A DNA stretch of 64,000 nucleotides from Hymenobacter sp. BRD67 (lineage in GTDB: Bacteria; Bacteroidota; Bacteroidia; Cytophagales; Hymenobacteraceae): NCBI RefSeq assembly GCF_013256425.1, contig NZ_CP053904.1:1674001-1738000 (forward strand). Direction: 5' to 3'. This document shows, piece after piece, positions 55,768 through 64,000 of the stretch. The notes under the pieces are model-generated. The model did not search any database. It was not told the origin of the DNA and worked only from the letters and a program-made list of their open reading frames with translations. Both the position numbers and the translations under genes were made by a program. Numbering within the stretch: position 1 is the first letter of the stretch; every line of letters begins with the position of its first letter.

Positions 55768-57189
55768 ATGAAACGTCGAGCTTTTGTGCAGGGTGCCAGC
55801 TTGCTGGCGGCCAGTCCTTTTCTGCCTGTCCCTCCCCTACGGGCCTGGGGCGGGCCCAGCCGGCCAGTGGTGCGGCCGGCGCCGGGTCAGCGCCGGTTCA
55901 GCAGCCAGGCAGTCGAGCAGGCCATCAAGGAGTTTCAGCGCAACGTGCCCGACACTGAGCTCGGCTGGCTTTTCGGCAACTGCTTCCCCAATACCCTCGA
56001 CACGACAGTTGCGCATACGACGCGCAATAGCCGGCCCGATACCTACGTCATCACCGGCGACATCGACGCCATGTGGCTGCGCGACTCCTCGGCCCAGGTG
56101 TGGCCCTACCTGGCGCTGATAACCCAGGACGCGCCCCTGCGCCAGCTCGTAGCTGGCGTTATCAACCGCCAGACCCAGTGCATTTTGCAGGACCCCTATG
56201 CCAATGCGTTTTATGATGATAAAAACAAGGTCAGCGAGTGGGCGCACGACCAGACGGCCATGCAGCCGGGTATTCATGAGCGCAAGTGGGAAATCGACTC
56301 GCTCTGCTACCCTATCCGCCTGGGCTATCACTATTGGAAGATAACCGGCGACCAGCAGCCCTTCGATGCGCAGTGGCGCGCCGCCATTGCCCTGATTGTA
56401 AAGACTTTTCGCGAGCAGCAGCGCAAGTTCGGCCCCGGCCCCTACCACTTTCAGCGGCAGACCACCAACGCCCTCGATACCCAGCCGCTCGGTGGCTACG
56501 GCTATCCGGTACGGCCCTGCGGGCTCATTGCCTCGGCTTTCCGGCCCAGCGACGACGCCACTCGCCTGCCCTTCCTGGTGCCCGGCAACTTCTTTGCGGT
56601 AGCCAGCCTGCGCCAGGCCGCTCTCATGCTCTACGACATTCACCACGAGCAGGCCGGCTACGACGAGCTAATGGCCCTGGCCGACGAGATTGCCGTGGCC
56701 CTGCGCCAGCACGCCATCGTGCCACACCCCGACTTCGGCCCGGTGTACGCCTACGAGGTCGATGGCTATGGCAGCCACGCCCTGATGGACGACGCCAACG
56801 TGCCCAGCCTGCTGAGCCTGCCCTACCTCGGGGCTATTCCGCTCAATGAGCCCACTTACCAGAACACGCGCAAGCTGGTGCTGTCAGCGGCTAATCCCTT
56901 CTTCTTCCAGGGAAAGGCCGCCGAAGGCATCGGTGGGCCGCACGTTGGGGCCGATATGATTTGGCCGCTGGCCATCATCATGCGCGGCCTCACCAGCACC
57001 GACGACGCCGAAATCCGGGCCTGCGTGCAGACGCTCAAAACGACCCACGCGGGCACCGGCTACATGCACGAGTCGTTTCACAAAGACGACCCCACCAAGT
57101 TTACCCGCCCGTGGTTTGCCTGGGCCAATACCCTGTGCGGCGAGTTTTTGTGGAAGGTGTACCAGGAGCGGCCTGCGCTGCTGGGGTGA
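55768..57189 (+). CDS. GH125 exo-alpha-1,6-mannosidase
   Basis: 473 residues. MKRRAFVQGASLLAASPFLP is a Tat-like signal with twin Arg. GH125 signatures: CFPNTLDTTV, ITGDIDAMWLRDSSAQVWPY, KWEIDSLCYPIRLGYHYWK, RPCGLIASAFRPSDDATRLP, VPGNFFAVASLR and the ending FTRPWFAWANTLCGEFLWKV. Family members remove non-reducing alpha-1,6-linked mannose in an inverting reaction. The Asp in DIDAMWLRDSS is the likely general acid. It follows the GH64 gene and a terminator; the pair fits breakdown of the glucan and mannan of fungal walls, which is an inference from family activity. Confidence 0.93.
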   Translation: MKRRAFVQGASLLAASPFLPVPPLRAWGGPSRPVVRPAPGQRRFSSQAVEQAIKEFQRNVPDTELGWLFGNCFPNTLDTTVAHTTRNSRPDTYVITGDIDAMWLRDSSAQVWPYLALITQDAPLRQLVAGVINRQTQCILQDPYANAFYDDKNKVSEWAHDQTAMQPGIHERKWEIDSLCYPIRLGYHYWKITGDQQPFDAQWRAAIALIVKTFREQQRKFGPGPYHFQRQTTNALDTQPLGGYGYPVRPCGLIASAFRPSDDATRLPFLVPGNFFAVASLRQAALMLYDIHHEQAGYDELMALADEIAVALRQHAIVPHPDFGPVYAYEVDGYGSHALMDDANVPSLLSLPYLGAIPLNEPTYQNTRKLVLSAANPFFFQGKAAEGIGGPHVGADMIWPLAIIMRGLTSTDDAEIRACVQTLKTTHAGTGYMHESFHKDDPTKFTRPWFAWANTLCGEFLWKVYQERPALLG

Positions 57190-57210
57190 TGCCTCATAGG
57201 CAGGTAGCGC

Positions 57211-57241
57211 TTCCCAATTTGGGAATTCTCTCCTACCTTTG
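57211..57241 (+). promoter_or_regulatory. higBA promoter with palindromic operator
   Basis: TTCCCAA-T-TTGGGAA (57211-57225) is a perfect dyad. It is followed by the -7 box TACCTTTG (57234-57241), eight bases before the higB ATG. The dyad lies where HigA-type antitoxins bind to repress their own operon. Confidence 0.6.
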
Positions 57242-57249
57242 GGTCATTC

Positions 57250-57543
57250 ATGCGTATTATCAGTAAAGCGCCGCTACGGGAGTTTTGGGAAAAATACCCG
57301 ACGGCCGCCTTGCCGTTGCAGGCCTGGTATAAAGAAACTGCCGCCGCGACCTGGCTAACGCCCAACGACGTAAAAGCGCAGCATCGCAACGCGAGTATTG
57401 CTGCCAACAGTCGCGTTGTGTTTAATATCAAAGGCAATGATTTTCGGCTGATTGTGGCGATAAACTACGCGGCGGCCATCGTCTACATCCGCTTTATCGG
57501 TACGCGCGCCGAATATGATACAATTGACTCTGCTACTATATGA
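57250..57543 (+). CDS. higB: HigB-family toxin of a type II toxin-antitoxin system
   Basis: 97 residues. MRIISKAPLREFWEKYPTAA, LQAWYKETAAATWLTPND, SRVVFNIKGNDFRLIVAINY and AAAIVYIRFIGTRAEYDTID match the HigB toxin family (RelE-like mRNA interferase, ribosome-dependent). The gene order toxin-first, antitoxin-second with a four-base overlap is the HigBA hallmark. It would cut mRNA in stressed cells and is held in check by HigA. Confidence 0.92.
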   Translation: MRIISKAPLREFWEKYPTAALPLQAWYKETAAATWLTPNDVKAQHRNASIAANSRVVFNIKGNDFRLIVAINYAAAIVYIRFIGTRAEYDTIDSATI

Positions 57544-57899
57544 ATTCCATTAAACCTATTCGCACCGAAGCCGACTACCAGGCAGCGCTCGCTCGCGCGG
57601 AGGCTGTTTTTCAGGCGCAGCCCGGCGAGCCGGAATTTGATGAGCTGGATATTCTGACCACGTTGATTGAAGCCTACGAGGCGCGCCACTACCCTATTCC
57701 CGAACCCGACCCGATTGATTATATAAAATATAAAATGTCAGAGCTTGGCTTACGCCAGCGCGACCTAGCCGGGTGGCTGGGCGGCGAAAACCGGGTCAGC
57801 GAAATCCTCAACCGCAAGCGCAAGCTCACCGCCAAGATGATGAAGGCGCTGCACGACAACCTGGGCATTTCGGCCGAGGTGCTGCTCGCAGCGGCTTAA
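57540..57899 (+). CDS. higA: HigA-family antitoxin
   Basis: 119 residues. The N-terminal half (IRTEADYQAALARAEAVF ... EFDELDILTTLIEAYEARHY) is the toxin-binding helical part and the C-terminal half a Xre-type HTH (MSELGLRQRDLAGWLGGENR VSEILNRKRKLT). It neutralises HigB and represses the operon through the dyad at 57211-57225. Its ATG overlaps the higB stop (ATGA). Confidence 0.93.
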   Translation: MNSIKPIRTEADYQAALARAEAVFQAQPGEPEFDELDILTTLIEAYEARHYPIPEPDPIDYIKYKMSELGLRQRDLAGWLGGENRVSEILNRKRKLTAKMMKALHDNLGISAEVLLAAA

Positions 57900-57910
57900 T
57901 CAAGAAATAT

Positions 57911-58237
57911 ATGGCACCTAACTTCTTTCCCTTCGAAATGCAGTTTATAAATGGAGCATCTTATGGTTCGCCTGAACAGATGTACCGCATTGCAGTTGAT
58001 TTTGAAACACCAGCTTTAGCAAATTACAAGGAGCTATTTGATAACTATGGCGCAGCCAATGGTATGCTTTCATTGGTTGAGGTAATAACGCTAATTATCG
58101 AGGGAAATGCACCAGACCTGCTTGAACACCTTGATTTCGACGAAGAAGGTTACCTACTGGATATGCACGCAGACAGCAAGGTAGTTTTAGAAAAATTTGC
58201 CTCGGTGGTATGTTCAAAATTTCGTAATATAGGATAA
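57911..58237 (+). CDS. Imm51-like immunity protein, copy 2
   Basis: 108 residues: MYRIAVDFETPALANYKELF, LSLVEVITLIIEGNAPDLLE, HLDFDEEGYLLDMHADSKVV. The PDLLEHLDFDEEG core is shared with the gene at 52570. It starts 11 bases after higA, so it is co-transcribed, and is more AT-rich than the window. Because no toxin of the polymorphic type is nearby, it looks like an orphan immunity gene captured next to a TA module. Confidence 0.65.
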   Translation: MAPNFFPFEMQFINGASYGSPEQMYRIAVDFETPALANYKELFDNYGAANGMLSLVEVITLIIEGNAPDLLEHLDFDEEGYLLDMHADSKVVLEKFASVVCSKFRNIG

Positions 58238-58328
58238 CTTGAGAATTATGTCCGTCGCATAGCTGATTGTTAGCCTTTGCTACTCACTCTTAATTTACTG
58301 GTCCACGGCCACTCATTTCCCCTTTTCG

Positions 58329-60359
58329 TTGTTACCCCTACAACGAAAATCATTCCCCCGTCTTTTGTCGACCGAAACCATTCTCCCCCACGCCGAGCCC
58401 TTCGCCATTGAGCAGGAATTGCGCCGCGTGCAGGCTATGCTCAAGCTGGAGCAACAAGAAGATTTAGAGCAGTTTAAACTTAAAAACGCCAAGGCTACCG
58501 TGCAGGAGCGCCAAAAGCGCGGGCTGACCTGGTACCCCGTCACCATTACCAAAGAAGACGTAGGCTTCGGCGGCAAGGTGGTGCTGGAGCTCGAGCGCCC
58601 GGCTGGGCAGCAGGGCCTGCACCTGTTTCAGGTGGGCAAGAACGCGGCCTTATTTGGCAATATTCCGGGCCGCTCGGCCACCGACCGGCCCACGCTCAGC
58701 GGCGTGATTACCAGCGTGCGGCGCAACAAGCTGCTGCTGGCCACCAGCAGGGAAGACCTGCCCGACTGGGTGCACGAAGGCGGCAAGCTGGGCATCGACC
58801 TCACCTTCGATGAGGTGAGCTACCGCGAGATGGACTACGCGCTGGGCAAGGTGATGGGCGCCAATGGCGACCGCCTTGCCGACCTGCGCGATATTCTGCT
58901 CGGGGCCAAGCCCGCCCGCTTCCGCGAGGAAAAAGCCGCTGATATTTTCTACCCCAGTCCGCTTAATGACTCGCAGCTGGCCGCCATTCGCCACGTGATG
59001 GCGGCTCAGGATATAGCCATCATCCACGGGCCGCCGGGCACGGGCAAGACTACCACGCTGGTGCAGGCCATTCTGGAAACCATCCGCCGCGAGCGGCGCG
59101 TATTGGTGTGCGCGCCCTCAAACACGGCCGTCGATTTATTGACCGAGAAGCTGGCCGAGCGCGGGGTCAACGTTATTCGCATGGGGAATCCCTCACGGGT
59201 TTCGGACCTGCTGCTGGAACACACGCTCGATGCCCAGGTGATGGCCCACAAGCGCTACGGTGAGCTGCGCGCTATGCGCCAGACCGCCGAGCAATATCGC
59301 GAGATGGCCGGCAAGCACACCCGGCAGTTTGGCTGGGAAGAGCGCGAGCAGCGCCGCCTGCTGAAGGAGGAAGCCCGCGCCCTGCACCAGGAAGCCGATG
59401 GCCTGGAACGCTATATTACCGAGGACTTACTCGAACAGGTGCAGGTGATTACCTGCACGCTGGTGGGTGCATCGAATCGAAATATTCGCCACCTCACCTA
59501 CGAAACGGTGTTTATCGACGAGGCCGCCCAGGCCTTGGAGCCGGGCTGCTGGATTCCGATTGCCAAGGCGGGCCGGGTGGTGCTGGCCGGCGACCACCAG
59601 CAGCTGCCCCCTACCGTGAAGAGCGAAAAAGCCGCCAAGGACGGGCTGCGCGAAACGCTGTTTGAGAAGTGCATCAGGCGCCAGCCCCAGGCCAGCCGCA
59701 TGCTGAAAGTGCAGTACCGCATGCACGAGCAGATTATGCAGTTTTCATCGGAGCAGTTTTACGATAGCCAGCTGGTGGCCGCGCCCACCGTGGCCCACAC
59801 CGGCCTCGAAGCCTACGACCTGCGCTTTGCGCCCGACCTGCCAGTAGAGTTTCTGGACACGGCCGGCTTTGGCTTTCAGGAGATTACCATTCCGGAAAGC
59901 CGCTCGACGGCTAATCCCGAGGAAGCCGACCTGCTGCTGAAAAGGCTGGCCCAGCTGCTGGAGCCCTATGACGCGCCCGACCACGAAAGCGACCCGCTCA
60001 GCATCGGCGTCATCGCTCCCTACCGCGCCCAGATTAACTACCTCAAGGACGCCGTAGAAGAAAACGACGAGCTAAGCGGCCTGCTGCTGCACCGCCAGCT
60101 GAGCGTGGGTACCGTCGACTCGTTTCAGGGCCAGGAGCGCGATATCATTGCTATCTCGCTGACGCGCAGCAACTCGCACGGCGAAATTGGCTTTCTTTCC
60201 GATATTCGCCGCATGAACGTGGGCATGACGCGGGCACGCAAGAAGCTGCTGCTTGTCGGCGACTCTTCGACGCTGGGAAGCCATCCGTTTTATAAAGCAT
60301 TTTTGGAATATGTGGAGCGCGTAGGCGGCTACCGCACGGCGTGGGAATTGCAGGATTAA
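58329..60359 (+). CDS. IGHMBP2-like SF1B DNA/RNA helicase
   Basis: Up to 676 residues from TTG 58329; starts at TTG 58365 or ATG 58437 are equally possible, and the family N-terminus (IEQELRRVQAMLKLEQQEDL) leaves this open. The beta-barrel domain 1B (GLTWYPVTITKEDVGFGGKV) precedes the helicase core: Walker A IIHGPPGTGKTTTLVQAIL, motif II VFIDEAAQALEP, motif III LAGDHQQLPPTV, motif V VGTVDSFQGQERDIIAISL and motif VI MNVGMTRARKKLLLVG. Stable cytoplasmic translocase in nucleic-acid repair or RNA metabolism. It converges on the lipoprotein gene at 60437. Confidence 0.93.
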   Translation: MLPLQRKSFPRLLSTETILPHAEPFAIEQELRRVQAMLKLEQQEDLEQFKLKNAKATVQERQKRGLTWYPVTITKEDVGFGGKVVLELERPAGQQGLHLFQVGKNAALFGNIPGRSATDRPTLSGVITSVRRNKLLLATSREDLPDWVHEGGKLGIDLTFDEVSYREMDYALGKVMGANGDRLADLRDILLGAKPARFREEKAADIFYPSPLNDSQLAAIRHVMAAQDIAIIHGPPGTGKTTTLVQAILETIRRERRVLVCAPSNTAVDLLTEKLAERGVNVIRMGNPSRVSDLLLEHTLDAQVMAHKRYGELRAMRQTAEQYREMAGKHTRQFGWEEREQRRLLKEEARALHQEADGLERYITEDLLEQVQVITCTLVGASNRNIRHLTYETVFIDEAAQALEPGCWIPIAKAGRVVLAGDHQQLPPTVKSEKAAKDGLRETLFEKCIRRQPQASRMLKVQYRMHEQIMQFSSEQFYDSQLVAAPTVAHTGLEAYDLRFAPDLPVEFLDTAGFGFQEITIPESRSTANPEEADLLLKRLAQLLEPYDAPDHESDPLSIGVIAPYRAQINYLKDAVEENDELSGLLLHRQLSVGTVDSFQGQERDIIAISLTRSNSHGEIGFLSDIRRMNVGMTRARKKLLLVGDSSTLGSHPFYKAFLEYVERVGGYRTAWELQD

Positions 60360-60370
60360 GCTGTTCGCTT

Positions 60371-60424
60371 GCTACAAAAAGGACGTCATGCTTCACTGCT
60401 TAAGCATGACGTCCTTTTTGTAGC
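60371..60424. terminator. 23-bp perfect bidirectional terminator
   Basis: GCTACAAAAAGGACGTCATG... (60371-60393), eight-base loop, perfect complement (60402-60424). A and T runs on the two arms let it end both the helicase transcript and the convergent lipoprotein transcript. Confidence 0.9.
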
Positions 60425-60436
60425 ACCCTAGCCCTG

Positions 60437-61570
60437 CTACTTCAGGTCAATTATCGACTCGGTGTGCGGAGCATCCGACTTGGTATTCACGAAGTGCTTG
60501 TTAGGATTATCGTAGTTGGAAATGAGTAGCTGCCTGCCCTTGAGCAGCACCTCGGCGGGCTGGTCGAGCCGGCCGCCGGCCCCGTTGGTATCGCCGTTGC
60601 GCGCCAGAATGGTGTGGGCATTGGTTTTGAGGTCAACTACGTCGATGGAGTTGAGGCGGGCGCTGGTGATGTAGGCTTTGTCGGTGGCCCGGTCGATGAC
60701 GAAGCCATCAATGCACGGGATTTTGGGGCCGGCCACGGGCACCAGCTCCTGCTTGTCGTAGCTTCCGTCGGGCTTAAGAGTGACGCGGTAGAAATTACCA
60801 TCGCCAAACGAGCCCGTGTAAATGCGGCCCTGGCTGTCGTAGTCGATGCCGTCGGCCCCGTTATCCACGCCGGTTTCATTAACGGCTGTCGTGAACATAG
60901 CCAGTACGTGCGGGTCTTTCGTTTTGGGCTTGAGGTGAATGGGCCCGTGATTGAGCTGGTCCAGGGTAAAGTATAAAATAGCGCTGCCCTTATCGTTGTC
61001 GGGCATATCCCATTGGCTGTCCGTAACATAGAGCGTATTACCTTTCCACACCACGCCATTGGCCAGGGCAAAGTTATCGACTACCGTTTCGATGGCGCCG
61101 GGCTTGCCGCCACTCATGCGCACCCGCATCAGGCGCGACTTAAAGTCCTTGCTATTCTCGTATTGGTTTTCAGCGTAGTATAAGTTACCATCGGGGCCAA
61201 TAGCTAAGTCCATGGGCGTAGCCTTTTTGGTGGTCGGCTCCACGGGCAGGTGACTGATGAAAGGCTTGTAGCCACTGTCTGTCAGCTCCACGATGCGGGC
61301 GGGATATTTATTATCGGCCATATTCGGAATGGACAGAAACACCCGTCCGTCGGGCGCCAGCGCCAGACCATCAGGGGTATTGAGCGAGTCGGGGAAAGTA
61401 GCCAACAGGCGCGGCTTGGCGCCCTGCGTGGCCGTATCGGCCAGCTCGGCCGACTTATCAGTGGCCGCAGCTACGGCTTTTTTTTCGGTCGACTGCTGGG
61501 GACCGCAGGCGGTCAGCAGGCTGCCGCTCGCCAGCAGGGCGGCCTGCAGGCAACGCAAAGAGTTACGCAT
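60437..61570 (-). CDS. SMP-30/gluconolactonase-like lipoprotein
   Basis: 377 residues. Signal with lipobox ALLASGSLLTAC; then a six-bladed beta-propeller of the SMP-30/LRE type: TPDGLALAPDGRVFLSIP, PMDLAIGPDGNLYYAENQ, LANGVVWKGNTLYVTDSQWD, DNGADGIDYDSQGRIYTGSF, and CIDGFVIDRATDKAYITSA. The acidic metal-site residues of this family fit Glu and Asp in these blades. It could hydrolyse lactones in the periplasm; the substrate is unknown. Convergent with the helicase. Confidence 0.85.
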   Translation of the reverse strand: MRNSLRCLQAALLASGSLLTACGPQQSTEKKAVAAATDKSAELADTATQGAKPRLLATFPDSLNTPDGLALAPDGRVFLSIPNMADNKYPARIVELTDSGYKPFISHLPVEPTTKKATPMDLAIGPDGNLYYAENQYENSKDFKSRLMRVRMSGGKPGAIETVVDNFALANGVVWKGNTLYVTDSQWDMPDNDKGSAILYFTLDQLNHGPIHLKPKTKDPHVLAMFTTAVNETGVDNGADGIDYDSQGRIYTGSFGDGNFYRVTLKPDGSYDKQELVPVAGPKIPCIDGFVIDRATDKAYITSARLNSIDVVDLKTNAHTILARNGDTNGAGGRLDQPAEVLLKGRQLLISNYDNPNKHFVNTKSDAPHTESIIDLK

Positions 61571-61766
61571 GGTAAGGAAAAGGAAATTAAGAGGTAAGCT
61601 ACCTGCTTTACGCGCGGCGCCAAGCCGAGGTTATAGCTGCCCGATGCTGCCACAATTACCTCAACCATATGCTTTTTAAAGGGTATCCGGTTTGCAAGAA
61701 GGTCAACTTTAGCGCCGTCAGCACGTTTACGGGAGCACTTAATTTTATCCTGTCATTTCCTTTTCC

Positions 61767-63956
61767 ATGCCCACCAAACCCATCGCCAAGCAAACGCACG
61801 AAGACGTAGTTGGCAACCCCAAAACCGACGAGCTGGCTCAGAACCGCGAAGAGAGCTACGGCCAGTTTCTGACCACCAACCAGGGTCTGCGGGTCAACGA
61901 CGACCAGAACCAGCTCAAGGCTGGCGAGCGCGGCCCCTCGCTGCTCGAAGACTTCATCTACCGCGAAAAGATGACCCACTTCGACCACGAGCGCATTCCC
62001 GAGCGCGTGGTACATGCCCGCGGCGTGGCAGCCCACGGCTATTTTGAGGCCTACGGCAACGCCACCCACCTCACCCGCGCCGCCTTTTTGCAGCCCGGCG
62101 CTGTGACGCCTCTGTTCACGCGCTTTTCCACGGTAGCCGGCTCGCGCGGCTCCTCCGATTTGGCCCGTGATGTGCGCGGCTTCGCCGTAAAGTTTTATAC
62201 CGAGGAAGGTGTTTTTGACCTCGTGGGTAATAATATCCCGGTGTTTTTTATTCAGGATGCCATTAAGTTTCCCGATTTTGTGCACGCCGTAAAGCCAGAG
62301 CCGCACAACGAGATTCCGCAGGCGGCCTCGGCTCACGATACGTTTTACGACTTTATCTCCATCAACCCCGAAAGCACTCATATGCTGCTCTGGGTGATGT
62401 CGGACCGCGCCCTGCCCCGCAGCCTGCGCATGATGGAAGGCTTTGGCGTGCACACTTTTCGCCTGGTGAACGCCGAGGGTAAGAGCCGCTTCGTAAAATT
62501 TCACTGGAAGCCGGTGCTGGGCACCCACGCCGTGGCCTGGGAAGAAGCGCAGCAGATTTCGGGCAAAGACCCTGATTTTCACCGTCGCGACCTCTGGAAC
62601 AACATCGAAGGCGGCGCCTACCCGGAGTGGGAGCTCGGTGTGCAGGTGGTGGAAGAGGAAGACGAGCTTAAGTTTGGCTTCGATATTCTGGATGCCACCA
62701 AGCTTATTCCCGAAGAGCTGGTGCCGGTGCAGCTTATCGGCAAGATGGTGCTTAACCGCAACGTGGACAACTACTTTGCCGAAACCGAGCAGGTGGCTTT
62801 TCACCTCGGCCACGTGGTGCCGGGCATCGACTTCAGCAACGACCCGCTGTTGCAGGGCCGCTTATTTTCGTACACCGATACCCAGCTCAAGCGCCTGGGC
62901 GGACCCAATTTTCACGAGATTCCGATTAACCGCTCGCTGGCTCCCGTTCACAACGGGCAGCGCGACGGCCACATGCGCCAGACTATCAACAAGGGCCAGG
63001 TAAGCTACGGCCCTAACCTGCTGAATGACAACTTTCCCAAGCAGGCCAAGCAGAGCGAGGGCGGCTTCGTAAGCTACCCCGAGCGCGTGGAAGGCCACAA
63101 GATTCGGCTGCGCAGCAAAAGCTTTGTGGACCACTATAGCCAGGCCCGCTTGTTCTGGAACAGCCAGACTGAGGTGGAGAAAGCGCACATTGTCAAGGCC
63201 CTGCGCTTCGAGCTGGGCCACGTGCAGAAGCTGGAAGTACGCAGCCGCACGCTCATGCAGCTGGCGCAGGTGGCGGCCGAGCTGGCCAGCCGCGTAGCCC
63301 AAGGGCTGGGCATGGAAGTACCCTCGGCCAAAGGCGTGCAGCTCAACCTGCAAGTGCCCGCCGATGGCAAAGCCGCTGACTACCAGTCGAGCACGGTGAA
63401 AGACGCTAAAGCCTCTTCCCCTGCCCTGAGCATGGCTCCCGACAGCAAAATAAACGCGGGCAAGGGCAGCATTAAAACCCGGCAGATTGCCATTCTGGCC
63501 ACCGACGGGGCCGATGTGGCGGCCATCGCGGAGCTGATGAAGTCGCTGATGGATGGCGGCGCGCAAACGCACATCATTGCCACCCACCAGGGCTCGCTGA
63601 AAGGCAAAGACGGCCAGAGCCTGCTGGTAAACTGGACGTTTCAGGACACCTCTTCCGCCCTCTACGATGCCGTATACGTGGCCGGCGGCGAACATAGCGT
63701 AAATACTATAAAGCAGGATGCCGACGCCGTGCGCTTCGTCAACGAAGCTTACCGCCACTGCAAGCCCATCGCGGCCTCAGCCGAGGGCGTGGAGCTGCTG
63801 AAGGCCGCTGCTTACCCCGGCGCAACCGACATTATTGGGGCCGAGGGCGTTGTTACCAGTACCGACACCAAGGTGGCCGAGCTGGCGAAGCAATTCAGCC
63901 AGGCTATTGCCCGGCACCGCTTCTGGAACCGTGAGCTGAAGGCTATGCCCGCATAA
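61767..63956 (+). CDS. katE: Large-subunit catalase HPII-type
   Basis: 729 residues, the length of clade 2 catalases. It decomposes H2O2 to water and O2. Active-site His in [17 protein letters not shown], Asn in [16 protein letters not shown], and the heme-ligand Tyr in [25 protein letters not shown]. The C-terminal ~150 residues (from about 575, [20 protein letters not shown] ... [20 protein letters not shown]) form the flavodoxin/class I amidotransferase-like domain specific to large catalases. The gene is intact; ATG 61767 fits [17 protein letters not shown]. Confidence 0.96.
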   Translation: MPTKPIAKQTHEDVVGNPKTDELAQNREESYGQFLTTNQGLRVNDDQNQLKAGERGPSLLEDFIYREKMTHFDHERIPERVVHARGVAAHGYFEAYGNATHLTRAAFLQPGAVTPLFTRFSTVAGSRGSSDLARDVRGFAVKFYTEEGVFDLVGNNIPVFFIQDAIKFPDFVHAVKPEPHNEIPQAASAHDTFYDFISINPESTHMLLWVMSDRALPRSLRMMEGFGVHTFRLVNAEGKSRFVKFHWKPVLGTHAVAWEEAQQISGKDPDFHRRDLWNNIEGGAYPEWELGVQVVEEEDELKFGFDILDATKLIPEELVPVQLIGKMVLNRNVDNYFAETEQVAFHLGHVVPGIDFSNDPLLQGRLFSYTDTQLKRLGGPNFHEIPINRSLAPVHNGQRDGHMRQTINKGQVSYGPNLLNDNFPKQAKQSEGGFVSYPERVEGHKIRLRSKSFVDHYSQARLFWNSQTEVEKAHIVKALRFELGHVQKLEVRSRTLMQLAQVAAELASRVAQGLGMEVPSAKGVQLNLQVPADGKAADYQSSTVKDAKASSPALSMAPDSKINAGKGSIKTRQIAILATDGADVAAIAELMKSLMDGGAQTHIIATHQGSLKGKDGQSLLVNWTFQDTSSALYDAVYVAGGEHSVNTIKQDADAVRFVNEAYRHCKPIAASAEGVELLKAAAYPGATDIIGAEGVVTSTDTKVAELAKQFSQAIARHRFWNRELKAMPA

Positions 63957-64000
63957 ACTGCCGGGCCGTAAATAACCAGCCTCCCCCGTTTCACGTTGAG

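Overview
The window reads as a chromosome segment of a high-GC member of the Bacteroidota, most likely Hymenobacter or a close relative. The evidence is direct: -7 promoter boxes of the TAnnTTTG type, start codons without Shine-Dalgarno sequences, a secreted enzyme ending in a type IX secretion (T9SS) sorting domain, and a lipidated TamL-like Omp85 protein.

Layout. 1-4083: end of a membrane protein, a small EamA transporter, a self-contained small-ORF transcription unit (1239-1550), gpsA, an HD hydrolase and a small lipoprotein. 4084-8131: gyrA and a TPR protein, each closed by a strong terminator. 8132-10170: a glyoxalase-fold gene, an AT-rich repeat region, and an unrecognised gene translationally coupled to a 29-residue ORF. 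10307-19452 (minus strand): a complete histidine operon, hisG-D-C-B-H-A-(HAD)-F-(VOC)-IE, preceded by a leader peptide ending QHHHHL. This gives the operon its own promoter, leader and candidate attenuator. 19496-26118: Crp/Fnr regulator, membrane protein, two SDRs, alpha/beta hydrolase, flavin monooxygenase and F420-type reductase. 26119-38443: Dna2-like nuclease-helicase, gpmA, DUF2911 protein, GNAT, MFS permease, an NTF2-fold gene carrying an in-frame MITE, AraC regulator with quinone-oxidoreductase-like enzyme, a low-GC hypothetical gene and an FAD oxidoreductase. 38495-48816: CoA-binding protein, HEAGH-motif protein, M20 and S9 peptidases, deformylase-like protein, ECF sigma/anti-sigma/outer-membrane protein unit, and an RNA methyltransferase. 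48807-63956: TamL-like protein, Imm51-like genes, GH64 and GH125 enzymes (a fungal-wall-degrading pair by inference), HigBA toxin-antitoxin, IGHMBP2-like helicase, SMP-30-like lipoprotein and katE.

Assembly quality. Thirteen genes are split by fifteen frameshifts. Every one is repaired by adding a single base to a run of G or C, and every repaired length is then a whole number of codons. I treat them as homopolymer undercalls and annotate those genes as full-length CDS, giving the position of each break.

No tRNA, rRNA, CRISPR array, complete insertion sequence or replication origin was recognised.
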